NCBI GenBank assembly: GCA_964016885.1
Contig: OZ024744.1
Coordinates: forward strand, 73,247,474-73,311,473
Origin: Eledone cirrhosa
Taxonomy: Eukaryota; Mollusca; Cephalopoda; Octopoda; Eledonidae
Direction: 5' to 3'
DNA length: 64,000 nucleotides
The notes under the pieces are model-generated. The model was not told the DNA's origin. It made no database searches and saw nothing but the letters and a program-made list of their open reading frames with translations. Below, piece by piece: positions 22,029-34,443 of this stretch (positions are counted from its first letter, which is position 1; each line of letters opens with the position of its first letter). The translations under genes and the position numbers were made by a program.

Positions 22029-22175
22029 GTGTGTGTAGAGAGAGATATGTTTATGTGTGTGCATGTGTGTGTATATATATATATGTATATTATTATTGTT
22101 GTTGTTGTTATTATTGTTGTTGTTATTATTATTATTATTATTGTTATTAATATATATATATATATATATATATCA
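22029..22175. repeat. GT, TA and TTG/TTA microsatellites
   Basis: Mixed GTGTGT, (TA)n, TTG/TTA triplets and (TA)n up to the ATC triplets that begin the next repeat. Confidence 0.9.
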
Positions 22176-22510
22176 TCATCATCACCGTTTTACGTCCGTT
22201 CTTCCACGCTAGCATGGGTTAGACGGGTTGTCCTGTTGTGGGCAGTGTCTGGTCGGCTGACCATGCCTTGCTCATACAGGAACTGATTTTGGCTTGATTT
22301 CTACAGCTGGATGCCCTTCCTAACACCAACCTCATTTACAGTGAGTGCTGGGTGCTTTTTAGTGGCGCCTACACGTCCACTTTACAGTGTGGGCTGGGTG
22401 CTTTTTTGCCGTGGCACCTCCACGACCACCTTGCAGTGGGAGGGTGTGGGGCATATTGTCTATATCCTTCAGCTTGTACCCATGGGAGGTCGGGTACTCT
22501 GTATATATAT
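22176..22510 (+). repeat. Abundant cephalopod dispersed repeat
   Basis: Begins with ATC triplets, then CGTTTTACGTCCGTTCTTCC, AGCATGGGTTAGACGGGTTG and GCTGGATGCCCTTCCTAACA, and later two diverged GTGCTGGGTGCTTTT / GGCTGGGTGCTTTTTTG units. I recognise this wording from cephalopod sequences, where it is very common, but I do not know its class. The internal GGGTGCTTTT duplication is visible here. Confidence 0.65.
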
Positions 22511-22529
22511 ATATTTTTTTTCCCTCGTG

Positions 22530-22588
22530 CAATGGCCATACTCGATAACGAGGGGGCAGACATCATCATGTATGTATGTATGTATGTT
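22530..22588 (+). mobile_element. LINE 3' hairpin and short (ATGT)n tail, tail-only copy
   Basis: CAATGGCCATACTCGATAACGAGGGGGCAG contains CTCG..CGAG with ATAA loop and leads into ATGT units (22568-22587). It is the variant of the hairpin also seen at 28795-28840. Upstream element sequence is missing. Confidence 0.6.
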
Positions 22589-22801
22589 CTTGTGGTTTTA
22601 TAATTTCACAAATTTTTGCCAATAGAGAGAGAGTCGGTTTCTAACATAGAATTTACACGATATCAACTAGATAGATATATATGAATTCTACATGCATGCA
22701 CGTGTAGATATGGATGTTATTGTATGTGTGGATGTGTATGTTTTGAGTTGTATGTGTGCATGTGTATATGCTTTGTATCTGTACATGTGTATATGCAGTT
22801 A

Positions 22802-23195
22802 TTAGATGCAAAATATTTGGAATGTTTTACATATTTTTACTGTTCCATTAATGGATTGTACTTGTAATTTCCTAACTAGTTGTGTTGTTTCTGTTCCTGT
22901 GAAGCCTAGCTTCTCAATATATGTATTGAGGCAGTTACTAACATATCCCAGTGCCCCAATAATCACAGGAATAAATCTGAAGATGTAATCAGGGTAGAGT
23001 ATCTGCAGATTTATCATCAGTTCTGCATAAATATTCTCCTTTTCGCTAATCTTTGATATTATATTGGCATCTGCTGGGCAGCTAACTTCCACTACTGTGC
23101 ATACCTTCTTTTCCTTGTCCCATATCATAATATCTGGTCTGTTATGCCTGCATTTTATTGGGGTTTTTACTGGAACATTCCACCAGTACTCTTTC
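22802..23195 (-). pseudogene. C-terminal restriction-like endonuclease domain of a LINE
   Basis: The minus-strand frame runs from about 23195 (KKEYWWNVPVKTP) through KCRHNRPDIMIWDKE, VVEVSCPADANI and FIPVIIGALGYVSNCLN to GTVKICKTFQIFCI and stop at 22802. The RHN..PD..(E)VS order fits the PD-(D/E)XK-like endonuclease at the C-terminus of site-specific LINEs. It is the missing end of the family found at 17183-18262. The 5' side is cut at an (ATGT)n array. The roughly 130 residues are uninterrupted, so the fragment is young. Confidence 0.7.
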
Positions 23196-23282
23196 TTATG
23201 TATGTATGTATGTATGTATGTATGTATGTATGTATGTATGTATGTATGTATGTATGTATGTATGTATTATGTATGTATGTTT
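23196..23282. repeat. (ATGT)n microsatellite
   Basis: About 22 ATGT units abutting the truncated LINE endonuclease fragment. Confidence 0.95.
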
Positions 23283-23283
23283 G

Positions 23284-23670
23284 TCTTAAGCCAGAAGGCT
23301 CGTTAGGTCGGTTTCATGGCGTGAGAGTACAAGACTGAGAGTACAAGACTTCCACCTGGACAGGACGCCAGTCCAACGAAGGTTTAAACCCTCAGCTATT
23401 GCTTCTGGTACCCATTTTCAGCTGAGTATACTGGAGCAACGTGAAGTATTTTGCTCTCTAAGCCTAAACTCTGTCTCAAGCTAGAAGGCTCGCTAGGCCG
23501 TGCTTATCCCGGTTTCATGGTGTGAGAGTACAAGACTGAGAGTACAAGACTGAGAGTACAAGACTGAGAGTACAAGACTACCCCACTGGACATGACACCA
23601 GGTCCATTGCTGGGTTAAACCCCGAGGCATATTGCCGGTACTCATTTTCAGCTGAGTATACTCCACTTAG
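23284..23670. repeat. Tandem pair of a dispersed repeat with 14-bp internal units
   Basis: Two copies (about 23284-23435 and 23470-23670) share AGAAGGCTCG.TAGG, GGTTTCATGG.GTGAGAGTA and TTTTCAGCTGAGTATACT. A 14-bp unit GAGAGTACAAGACT occurs twice in the first and four times in the second. No coding. Confidence 0.75.
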
Positions 23671-23904
23671 TAACATAATGTCGTCCATTTAATTTACCTT
23701 ACATATCTATAACATACTTTGGTCAGTTCAATCTACCTGGAATATATTTGTTGTCCCCACAAAAAATCGATACTTTGGAATATATCAACGTTCATTTAAT
23801 CACATATATCGCTGTCGTGTGTGGACTTTTAAAAGAAACCGATATTACCAATTAGATCTTTCATTTGAATTCACACGTTCATCTTCCATTCTTTCTTTGT
23901 TCTT
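23671..23904. other. No gene seen
   Basis: AT-rich unique-looking sequence. I see no motif on either strand. Confidence 0.4.
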
Positions 23905-24540
<636 letters not shown>

Positions 24541-24754
24541 ATCTTTAGAAATATAGTGCAATATCTTATTAGTGTTTAATGGCATTTTTAATAATTGCTT
24601 CATCAATTTCTTTTTTATTATAATTATTGTTTTTTTTTTCTTTATTTTTCATTTATATATTATTTTCTTTTTGTATATTTATTAGTATCTCTCCCTCTTT
24701 CTATAATCCATACACCACTCAGCTATCTATCTCCCCCCCATCTCTCTCTCTCTT

Positions 24755-24812
24755 TGTATGTAGATATGTATGTGTATATGTATGTATGTATATATGTATG
24801 TATATATGTATG

Positions 24813-24846
<34 letters not shown>

Positions 24847-25063
24847 TGTATGTATGTATGTATGTATGTATGTATGTATGTATGTATGTATGTTTATATG
24901 TATGTATGTACATATATGTATGATTGTATGTAAGTATGTATATATGTATGTATGTATATATCTAGATATGTATGTATGTATGTATATATGTATGTATATA
25001 TATGTATATATGAACGTACATATATATTTATGCATGTTTGCCAGTGTACTGAAAAATATACTC

Positions 25064-25145
<82 letters not shown>

Positions 25146-25191
25146 TATATATATATATAAACATACATATATATATATATACATATAAACA

Positions 25192-25275
<84 letters not shown>

Positions 25276-25318
25276 CATATATATACATTTTTATATATAT
25301 ATATATATATACTGAGTA
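24755..25318. repeat. ATGT/TATG and (TA)n compound microsatellite
   Basis: ATGT units to about 25010, then two long (TA)n tracts (25065-25160 and 25200-25310). A T-rich stretch without genes precedes it (24541-24754), and unique AT-rich sequence without genes follows (25319-25620). Confidence 0.95.
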
Positions 25319-25624
25319 AGTAATATATCCTAATACTTAACAATAACTATTGATTCACATCTTCATTCAAGTTTGCAATATAATGGATGTCACAGATATT
25401 TGATTTTTGTTTAATAATTGCTTTGTGATATTCACAAAGTCTAACCATGCAGTCTTTTGTTTTCTTAATAATATAGACGTCTCTTACACGAGGCTTCATT
25501 GTATTTATATAAATATTGTTCCTTTTTTTGTTTTGTTTTTATTAGCTTTTCAAGTTATACGGCCAATTTCTTCCAGTTCGCTTAGGCTGCAATCTAGTAA
25601 TGTAATTCCCTATAAAATATTCGT

Positions 25625-25790
25625 GTAAGCTATTATTGTTGTTGCTGTTGTGGTGTTGCTGTTGTTGCTACTGTTGTTGTTCTTGTTGCTGATGGTGCTG
25701 TTGTTGCTGTTGTTACATATGTTATTGTTGTTGTTACTGTTGTTACTTGTTGTTATTGTTGCTATTATTATTTGAAAGGAGGTATATATA
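25625..25790. repeat. TTG-rich triplet repeat
   Basis: Irregular GTTGTTGCT triplets ending in (TA)n at 25783-25797. Confidence 0.9.
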
Positions 25791-25854
25791 TATATATGTG
25801 TGTAAACATGTGTGTAGTTATTGTACTGCTGTACACATACATACGTACAGACAA

Positions 25855-26232
<378 letters not shown>

Positions 26233-26237
26233 ATATA

Positions 26238-26448
26238 TATATGTTTTTTGTCGATCGACTTTCGTCAAATCGGACCGAGGAAACAATGTTTCCGTCGGTC
26301 TTTCCAATTGCTAATACTATCTATCGGTCGCAACTCCAGGTAGAAGGACCAATGTGAAATAAAGGACATAACGTATCGCCTGGTCCAAGAATCGAACTGA
26401 CAACCTCACGATTGCAAATCCAGTTCTCTAACCAATCAGCAACACGCC

Positions 26449-26450
<2 letters not shown>
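26238..26450 (-). mobile_element. tRNA-derived SINE of a second family
   Basis: On the minus strand the head reads GAAGGCGTGTTGCTGATTGG, with an A-box-like TGATTGGTTAGAGAACTGG and a B-box-like CAGTTCGATTCTTGG spaced as in tRNA genes. The body after that (ACCAGGCGATACGTTATG) differs from the OR2-like SINEs. Head at about 26450, beside a (CA)n array. A short tRNA-like gene was considered, but no cloverleaf 3' half follows. Confidence 0.65.
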
Positions 26451-26542
<92 letters not shown>

Positions 26543-26700
26543 CGCTCATACATATATATATATTTGTATGTATGTATATATGTCTATCGTAAAAAAATTT
26601 ATCGTAAATCAATGAACAAATTAAGAACCTATCTTCACCTTTGTTTTATTTTCATTGTTCAACACACACACATACACACACACATACACACACACCACTC
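26451..26700. repeat. (CA)n and (TA)n microsatellites with short unique spacer
   Basis: (CA)n 26451-26525, (TA)n to 26541, a spacer, then CA-rich 26662-26697. Confidence 0.93.
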
Positions 26701-26783
26701 TCATATATATATATAATCAAATATGGAAAAGCAACAAGTTAAGAAAACAATCTTTACTTACTCACTGTAATGTCCCTACTGCA

Positions 26784-26844
26784 GTTTCATTGGGAAAATA
26801 ACAATACTCCGAGTAGAGTATCACGAGAAATCTCAAATCATCAG
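26784..26844 (-). ncRNA. Hammerhead-like motif pair, weak candidate
   Basis: The minus strand has CTGATGA followed 50 nt later by GAAAC. The intervening segment includes ACTC..GAGT able to pair. Weaker than the motif at 19951. Confidence 0.2.
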
Positions 26845-27050
26845 GAGACTTTCTCAGTCCAGAAATAAAATTCAAGACAAGAATTTCCAGCCGTTCGCTG
26901 TCAGTGAAAATTTCGATACACTAATACATACACACACACTAAGTACACCTAACGGTTCTTGTTTTCCCTCTTCATTTTCTTTTTTTTTATGCGTCTTTAC
27001 TGGACCTTTCTTCTGTTTCTATATTATGATCCTGTCTCTATTTTGTATTC

Positions 27051-27085
27051 CTGAAGTAGGGCTTAAGCCCGACACGTCGAACTTT
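27051..27085 (+). ncRNA. Decayed hammerhead-like motif
   Basis: CTGAAGTA, a perfect palindromic stem GGGCTTAAGCCC, then GACACGTCGAAC. Order and stem match a CTGATGA-stem II-CGAAAC core with substitutions in both conserved boxes, so it is probably inactive. Confidence 0.3.
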
Positions 27086-27170
27086 TTTCCTCTTTCTAAT
27101 ACAAAGCGTGAAACTAATAAGATTTTTTGTACCCCTGTTTGCTGTCTTCTTGAACTATCTATCTATCTAT

Positions 27171-27640
27171 CTAAGGCGGGTAAAATTCCCGAGATCCATG
27201 GACGAGTTCTCTCCAGCGGTCTCTGTCCCTCATTATCGCTGCCATGTCCTGCATCTCCAACAGACCAGTGTCTGTACTTAGGGCATCAACATACGTTAAC
27301 CTTGGTCTTCCTCTTCTAGTGTGTCCATGTAGGGGCTCCCACAGGAGCACTGAGTGCAATGTCAACTCTGGATGTCGGTGAGCATGTCCAGCCAACCCCA
27401 GTCTCCTCTGTGTCACTTTTGAGCTGACTTTTGGGATGCTCCCATACAGCTCTGAGTTTTTCATCCTCAGTGTATACTGATTAATGTTCAGAGCCATCCT
27501 CAGCATTCTCGTGTAGCACCCATCCACCATCTGAGTGAGTTTCTTGGTCAGTGTCCAAGTCTCAGACCCATACAGCAGCACAGACTCCACTACAGCAATG
27601 AAGAGGCGGACCTTCAGGTCTCTACGAAGGTCCGACTTCC
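27171..27640 (-). pseudogene. LINE RT C-terminal region (minus-strand half)
   Basis: The open frame reads VWKSDLRRDLKVRLF, VESVLLYGSETWTLT, DGCYTRMLRMALN, RRLGLAGHAHRHPE, RGRPRLTYVDAL and RDRDRWRELV. This is the conserved region downstream of the palm in RTE and related LINE polymerases. Open for about 150 codons. The catalytic palm is missing from this strand and lies inverted next to it. Confidence 0.75.
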
Positions 27641-27979
27641 AAACCGAGTTTGAGCAGGAGAGTTAGGGCGAAAAAGGTATCGGATGCTGAATTTGCCGAC
27701 GACATAGTTTTGGTGACAAATACAGTGAAGGAGGCAGAGGATTTGATGCGGGAGGTTGAAACTGTGTCGATGAGTGTGGGGCTGAGAATGAATGAGACTA
27801 AAACGAAATATCTGGTAGAGAATGTTGAGAAGCCAGAGGGGATCACTAATGTAGGCGGGAGGCCGCTGGAATTGGTTGAGGACTTCCTGTATTTGGGAGC
27901 AAAGATTGGGAATACGGAAGATGATGTGGTGGAGAGGAAGAGCAAGGCCTGGGCGGCGTGCCACAGCTTGAGATCTTGA
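27641..27979 (+). pseudogene. LINE RT palm region (inverted half)
   Basis: The frame contains SRRVRAKKVSDAEFADDIVLV, with the FADD form of the catalytic YxDD box, then VSMSVGLRMNETKTKYL and DFLYLGAKI, ending AWAACHSL. It is in frame throughout (109 codons) but is only the middle of the polymerase. Confidence 0.75.
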
Positions 27980-28101
27980 ACTATATATATATATATATAT
28001 ACTTACACACACAATGTTAATGTATGATGATCATGTTTCTCATTGAATAAGCGCAATGGACCTTAGTTCAAAATGTGAATAATTCAAATTTAAAGTATAT
28101 A

Positions 28102-28104
28102 TTT

Positions 28105-28192
<88 letters not shown>

Positions 28193-28193
28193 T
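28102..28193. repeat. (GA)n microsatellite
   Basis: About 90 bp of GA with two AAAG interruptions. Confidence 0.97.
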
Positions 28194-28504
28194 CATATAT
28201 CATTTGAGAAACACATAAGTGTTTTGTATACATATATAATACAAATAATATTTAGGAAAAAGTACCCACTTAAGGTGGAAAAAATCTATATAGTCCTTAC
28301 AGTACTGTTTCATACTCAAAAAAGATCTAGGCAAAAGCAAAATCAATCTAAGCAATTGACTATTGATTACCAACTATCGATTCCGGTAAAGCCAACGGAA
28401 GACAAGGAACTAATCTTCAGAGGAAATTGTCTTTATATATGTTTGTATGCATTTATGTATGTATAGAAATAATCGGTATGTATGACATAGAAATAAAATG
28501 CTGG

Positions 28505-28922
28505 ATATCTGATCACGTGGTTTAACCACTGGGATTGAAGGGCCCCTAGCCTATGTCAGGGCATTCTTCTCGGAGAAGGCATCTCAGGAAACTGGGATAA
28601 AACCGACATAAAACCTGCGGCTCAGTAGTTACCGATGACGTTGATCTTTTATTCTTTTCGGGTTATAGCTACTGTCTCTCAGAGAGTGTGATTGGCTGAG
28701 TGCACAGTCTTTCCACACTTAAAAAATAATCTTCATGCACAGGCATTGCTCGATAGAATTAATTGATAATTATTGATAATGTTATATCATACAATGGCCA
28801 TACTCGATAACGAAGGGGCAGCCATCATGTATGTATGTGTGTATGTGAGTATCAATTTAAGTATGAATATATGCATGTATGTATATATGTATGTGTGTGT
28901 ATGTATGTATGTATATATGTAT
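28505..28922 (+). mobile_element. Diverged LINE 3' unit with hairpin and ATGT tail
   Basis: Distant similarity to the 21201 unit (CCTAGCC.ATGTCAGGGCATTCT.., GCACAGGCATTGCT). It ends CAATGGCCATACTCGATAAC.. with a CTCG..CGA hairpin, then ATGT-rich tail 28827-28922. The next LINE unit begins inside this tail. Confidence 0.5.
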
Positions 28923-29533
28923 GTCAGGTCACCAGTTGGTGCTACTGGTAACATGTATCCCAGTACAACCTGTCTCATGGTCGGGTCGTTGGCGACTAAA
29001 CTGGCAACCCCACCAAGGTTTCTTGGTGAGGAGGGTGACTTTGGACATCCTGCAGGACTAAAAACAAAACCTGTCAAAGGGCAAAGGAGCTCTTAAGAAT
29101 CAATGGCCATCCAAAATCACCGGGAGAGATGACCCCTTAGCCTTTGTCAAGGCAGAATTCTAGGAGAAGGAAAACTCTGATATAACACCTGCAACCCTGA
29201 TGGTATCCAATGATGTTGACTTGTTCTTCTTTTTGGTAAATATCATCTTGGTTAAGAGAGTGGGACTGGCTTTGTGCAGTGCCTTTGCTCACTATCAAAG
29301 CTTCACGGCACAGGCATTGCTTTATATCTGGAGATCTCTCTGCACTTGTCGTCACATGGTACCATGGGCCCAGCACTATGTGTCAATAATTGTCACAAGT
29401 GAAGTGTTTCTACCAGAGTTTTCAAGTCGCTGGCTGGACTAAAAAGTCACATTCGTTCAGCGCATCGGTAGGGGTTCTCCTACATGGATATAAAGTAGTG
29501 GCCGTACTCGAAAACGAGTTGGCAGCCGCCATA
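28923..29533 (+). mobile_element. LINE 3' end with C2H2 zinc finger and hairpin, copy 2
   Basis: Nearly identical to 21201-21808. The finger frame has a TGA within CHK-stop-SV, so it is broken. The hairpin ACTCGAAAACGAGT and GGCAGCCGCC precede a short ATGT tail (29533-29555). Its upstream edge is embedded in the ATGT tail of the preceding unit. Confidence 0.65.
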
Positions 29534-29654
29534 TATGTATGTTTGTATGTATGTCCCACACTGTACAAAATACATTTAAGAATGATAGATTTCTGTCAAA
29601 GGTTGAGAAGCGTCTTTAATTTGTAATTGAATTTGCAGGGTTGGTCAGGAAGGT

Positions 29655-32600
29655 TGAATTAGTCTGTGGTTAGAAACTTTAGTTTGGATAGTGGTTAGAA
29701 ACTTGGGTTATAACCTGTGGTTAGAATCTGTGGTTAGAATATTTGGTTAGAATCTTTGGTTAGAATCATTGGTTAGAATCTGTGGTTAGAATCTTCGGTT
29801 AGAATCTTTAGTTAGAATTTGTGGTTAGAATCTGTGGTTAGAATCTGTGGTTAGAATCTGTGGTTAGAATCTTTGGTTAGAATCTGTGGTTAAAATCTGT
29901 AGTTAGAATCTTTTGTTAGAATCTTTGGTTAGAATCTGTGGTTAGAGTCTTTGGTTAGAATCTTTGGTTAGAATCTTTGGTTAGAATCTGTGGTTAGAAA
30001 CTTTGGTAATAACCTGTGGTTAGAATCTGTGGTTAGAATCTTTGGTTAGAATCTTTGGTTAGAATCTGTGGTTAGAATCTGTAGTTACAATCTTTGGTTA
30101 GAATCTGTGGTTAGAATCTGTGGTTAGAATCTTTGGTTAGAATATTTAGTTAGAATCTGTGGTTAGAATGTGAAGTTAGAATCTTTGGTTAGAATCTGTG
30201 GTTAGAATTTGTAGTTACAATCTTTGGTTAGAATCTGTGGTTACAATCTTTGGTTAGAATCTGTGGTTAGAATGTGTGGTTAGAAACTTTGGTAATAACT
30301 TGTGGTTAGAATCTGTGGTTAGAATCTTTGGTTAGAATCTTTGGTTAGAATATTTGGTTAGAATCTGTGGTTAGAATCTGTAGTTACAATCTTTGGTTAG
30401 AATCTGTGGTGAGAATCTTTGGTTAGAATCTGTGGTTAGAATCTGTGGTGAGAATCTGTGGTTAGAATCTTTGGTTAGAATCAGTGGTTAGAATCTTTGG
30501 TTAGAATCTGTGGTTAGAATTTTTGGTTAAAATCTGTGGTTAGAATCTGAAGTTAGAATCATTGGTTAGAATCTGTGGTTAGAATATTTGGTTACAATCT
30601 TTTATTAGAATCTCTGGTTAGAATCTGTAGTTAGAATCTGTGGTTAGAATCTTTGGTTAAAATCACTGTTCAGAATCGGTGGATAGAATCCTTGGTTAGA
30701 ACAATTGGTTAGCGTCTTTGGTTAGAATCTGTGGTTAGAATCTGTAGTTAGAATCTTTGGTTAGAATCTGAGGTTAGAATCTTTGGTTAGAATCTGTGGT
30801 TAGAATCTTTGGTTACAATCTTTTGTTAGAATCTGTGGTTAGAATCTGAAGTTAGAATCTTTGGATAGAATCTGTGGTTAGAATCTTTGGTTAGAATGAT
30901 TGGTTAGAATCTGTGGTTAGAATCTTTAGTTAGAATCTGTGGTTAGAATATTTGGTTAGAATATTTAGTTAGAATCTGTGGTTAGAATCTTTGGTTAGAA
31001 TCATGGGTTAGAATCAGTGGTTAGAATCTTTGGTTAGAATCTTTGGTTAGAAATTGTGGCTAGAATCTTTGGTTAGAATCTTTAGTTAGAATCTGTGCTT
31101 AGAATCTGAAGTTAGAATCTTTGGTTAGAATCTGTGGTTAGAAAGTTTGGTAATAACCTGTGGTTAGAATCTGTGGTTAGAATCTTTGGTTAGAATGTTT
31201 GGTTAGAATATGTGGTTAGAATCTGTAGTTAGAATCTTTGGCTAGAATCTGTGGATAGAATCTGTGGTTAGTATCTGTGGTTAGAATATTTATTTACAAT
31301 CTGAAGTTAGAATCTTTGGTTAGAATCTGTGGTTAGAATATTTGGTTAGAATCATTGGTTAGAATCTGTGGTTAGAATCATCAGTTAGAATTTTTGGTTA
31401 GAATCTGTGGTTAGAAACTTTGGTAAAAACTTGTGGTTAGAATCTGTGGTTAGAATCTTTGGTTAGAATCTGTGGTTAGAATCTGTGGTTAGAATCTTTG
31501 GTTAGAATATTTAGTTAGAATCTGTGGTTAGAATCTATGGTTAGAATCTTTGGTTAGTATCTTTGGTTAGAATCTGTGGTTAGAATATGTAGTTAGAATC
31601 TTAGGTTAAAATCTCTGTTTAGAATCTGTGGATAGAATCTTTGGTTAGAATCTGTGATTAGAATATTTGGTTAGAATCTGTGGTTAGAAACTTTGGTTAG
31701 AATGTTTGGTTAGCATCTTTGGTTAGAAACTGCGGTTAGAATCTTTAGTTAGAATCTTTAGTCAGAATCTTTAGTTAGAATCTTTAGTTAGAATCTTTGG
31801 ATAGAATCTTTAGTTAGAATTATTTGTTAGAATTTTTAGTTAGAATCTTTGGTTAGAATCTTTGGTTCGAATCTGTGGTTCGAATCTTTGGTTAGATTCT
31901 TTATTTAGAATCTGTAGTTAGAATCTTTAGTTAGAATCTTTAGTTAGAATCTTTGGTTAGAATCTTTAGTTAGAATCATTAGTTAGAATCTTTAGTTAGA
32001 ATCTTTAGTTAGAATCTTTAGTTAGAATCATTAGTTAGAATTTCTGGTTAGAATTATTAGTTTGAATCTTTAGTATTTTTAGTTAGCATCTTTAGTTAGA
32101 ATATTTAGTTAGAATCATTAGTTAGAATCTTTAGTTAGAATCGTTAGTTACAATCTTTGGTTAGAATGTGTGGTGAGAATCTGTGGTTAGAATCTTTGGT
32201 TAGAATCAGTGGTTAGAATCTTTGGTTAGAATCTGTAGTTAGAATCTTTGGTTAGAATCTGTGTTTACAATCTGTGGTTAGAATCTTTGGTTATAATCTG
32301 TGGTTAGAATCTGAAGTTAGAATGTTTGGTTAGAATCTTTGGTTAGAATCTGTGGTGAGAATCTTTAGTTAGAACATTGGGCTAGAATCTGCAGTTAGAT
32401 TCGTAGGTCAGAATCTTTGGTTAAATCCTGCGGTTAGAATCTCTGGTTAGAATCTCTGGTGAAAATCAGTGGATAGAATCTTTGATTAGAATCAGTGGTT
32501 AGAATCTTTAGTTAGAATCTGTAGTTAGAATCTTTAGTTAGAATCATTAGTTAGTATTTCTGATTAGAATTATTAATTAGAATCTTTAGAATTTTTAGTT

Positions 32601-34443
32601 AGCATCTAAAGTTAGAATCATTAGTTAGAATATTTAGTTAGAATCATTAGTTAGAATCTTTAGTTAGAATCGTTAAATACAATCTTTGGTTAGAATCTGT
32701 GGTTAGAATCTTTGGTTAGAATCAGTGGTTAGAATCTTTGGTTAGAATCTGTAGTTAGAATCTTTGGTTAGAATCTGTGGTGAGAATCTGTGGTTAGAAT
32801 GTGTGGTTCGAATCGTAGAATCATTGGTTAGAATCTGTGGTTAGAATCTTTGGTTAGAATCATTGGTTAGAATCTGTGTTTAGAATCTTTGGTTAGAATC
32901 TTTAGTTAGAAGATGGGGTTAGAATCTGCAGTTAGATTCGTTGGTTAGAATCTTTGGTTAAATCCTGCGGTTAGAATCTCTGGTTAGAATATCTGGTGAG
33001 AATCTGTGGATAGAATCTTTGATTAGAATCAGTGGTTAGAATCTTTAGTTAGAATCTTTAGTTAGAATCGTTAGTTAGAATATTTAGTTAGAATCTTACG
33101 TTAGAATCTTTAGTTAGAATCATTTGTTAGAATCTTTAGTTAGATTCTTTAGTTATAATCTTTAGGTAGAATCTTTAATTAGAATCATTAGTTAGAATCT
33201 TTAGTTAGAATCTTTTGTTAGAATCTTTAGTTAGAATATTTGGTTAGAATCTGTGGTTAGAATCATTAGTTAGAATCTTTAGTTAGAATAATTAATTAGA
33301 ATCTTTAGTTAGAATCTTTTGTTAGAATCTTTAGTTAGAATCTTTAGTTAGAATAATTAGTTAGAATCTTTAGTTAGAATCGTTAATTAGAATCTTTATT
33401 TAGAATCTATGGTTAGAATATTTGGTTAGAATCTTTGGTTAGAATCTGTGGTTAGAATCTTTAGTTAGAATCTTTAGTTAGAATAATTAGTTAGAATCTT
33501 TAGTTAGAATAATTAGTTAGAATCTTTAGTTAGAATCGTTAATTAGAATCTTTATTTAGAATCTATGGTTAGAATATTTGGTTAGAATCTTTGGTTAGAA
33601 TCTGTGGTTAGAATCTTTAGTTAGAATCTTTAGATAGAATCATTAGTTAGAATCTTTAGTTAGAATCTTTTGTTAGAATCTTTAGTTAGAATCTTTGGTT
33701 AGAATCTTTATTTAGAATTATTAGTTAGAATCTTTAGTTAGAATCTTTGGTTAGAATCTTTGGTTCGAATCTGTGGTTAGATTCTTTATTTAGAATCTGT
33801 AATTAGAATCTTTAGTTAGAATCTTTCGTTAGAATCATTAGTTAGAATCTTTAGTTAGAATCTTTAGTTAGAATCTTTAGTTAGAATCATTAGTTAGAAT
33901 TTCTTGTTAGAATTATTAGTTAGAATCTTTAGTATTTTTAGTTAGCATCTTTAGTTAGAATCATTAGTTAGAATATTTAGTTAGAATCATTAGTGAGAAT
34001 CTTTAGTTAGAATCGTTAGTTACAATCTTTGGTTAGAATGTGTGGTGAGAATCTGTGGTTAGAATCTTTGGTTAGAATCAGTGGTTAGAATCTTTGGTTA
34101 GAATCTGTAGTTAGAATCTTTGGTTAGAATCTGTGGTTAGAATTTGTGGTTAGAATCTTTGGCTAAAATCTGTGGTTAGAATCTGAAGTTAGAATATTTG
34201 GTTAGAATCTGTGGTTTGAATCATTAGTTAGAATCTTTAGTTAGAATAATTAGTTAGAATGTTTAGTTAGAATCTTTAATTACAATCTTTTGTTAGAATC
34301 TTTAGTTAGAATCTTTATTTAGAATCTATGGTTAGAATATTGGGTTAGAATCTTTGGTTAGAATCTGTGGTTATAATGTTTAGTTAGAATATTTAGTTAG
34401 AATCTTTAGTTAGAATCTTTAGTTATAATCTTTAGTTAGAATC
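29655..34443. repeat. 4.8-kb minisatellite, 13-bp unit
   Basis: Tandem units of the form RGTTAGAATCTNT (13 bp), roughly 370 copies. Types GGTTAGAATCTGT and GGTTAGAATCTTT dominate the first 2.1 kb. AGTTAGAATCTTT becomes common after about 31740, with GGTTAGAATCTGT patches recurring near 32160-32500 and 32690-33000. Longer segments are repeated within the array (for example around 31930-32130 and 33790-34030). No ORF. Confidence 0.97.

Larger units (their letters stand above)
27171..27979. mobile_element. RTE-like LINE fragment with 5' inversion
   Basis: The left part (27171 to about 27640) is coding on the minus strand and the right part (about 27641-27979) on the plus strand. The two protein segments are adjacent in the intact family: AWAACHSL ends the right part, and VWKSDLRRDLKVRL begins the left part. 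This is the arrangement produced by twin priming during LINE integration. The ATCT run at 27157-27172 lies at the 3' edge. Confidence 0.75.

Noticed and set aside
26238..26450. Functional tRNA gene
   Set aside because: A and B boxes are present, but the acceptor stem and 3' half do not close; it continues as a SINE body.
29655..34443. TTAG-containing array as telomeric repeat
   Set aside because: The unit is 13 bp (RGTTAGAATCTNT), not TTAGGG or TTAGG, and has mobile elements on both sides.
29655..34443. CRISPR array
   Set aside because: There are no spacers; units are contiguous, and the sequence is clearly animal.
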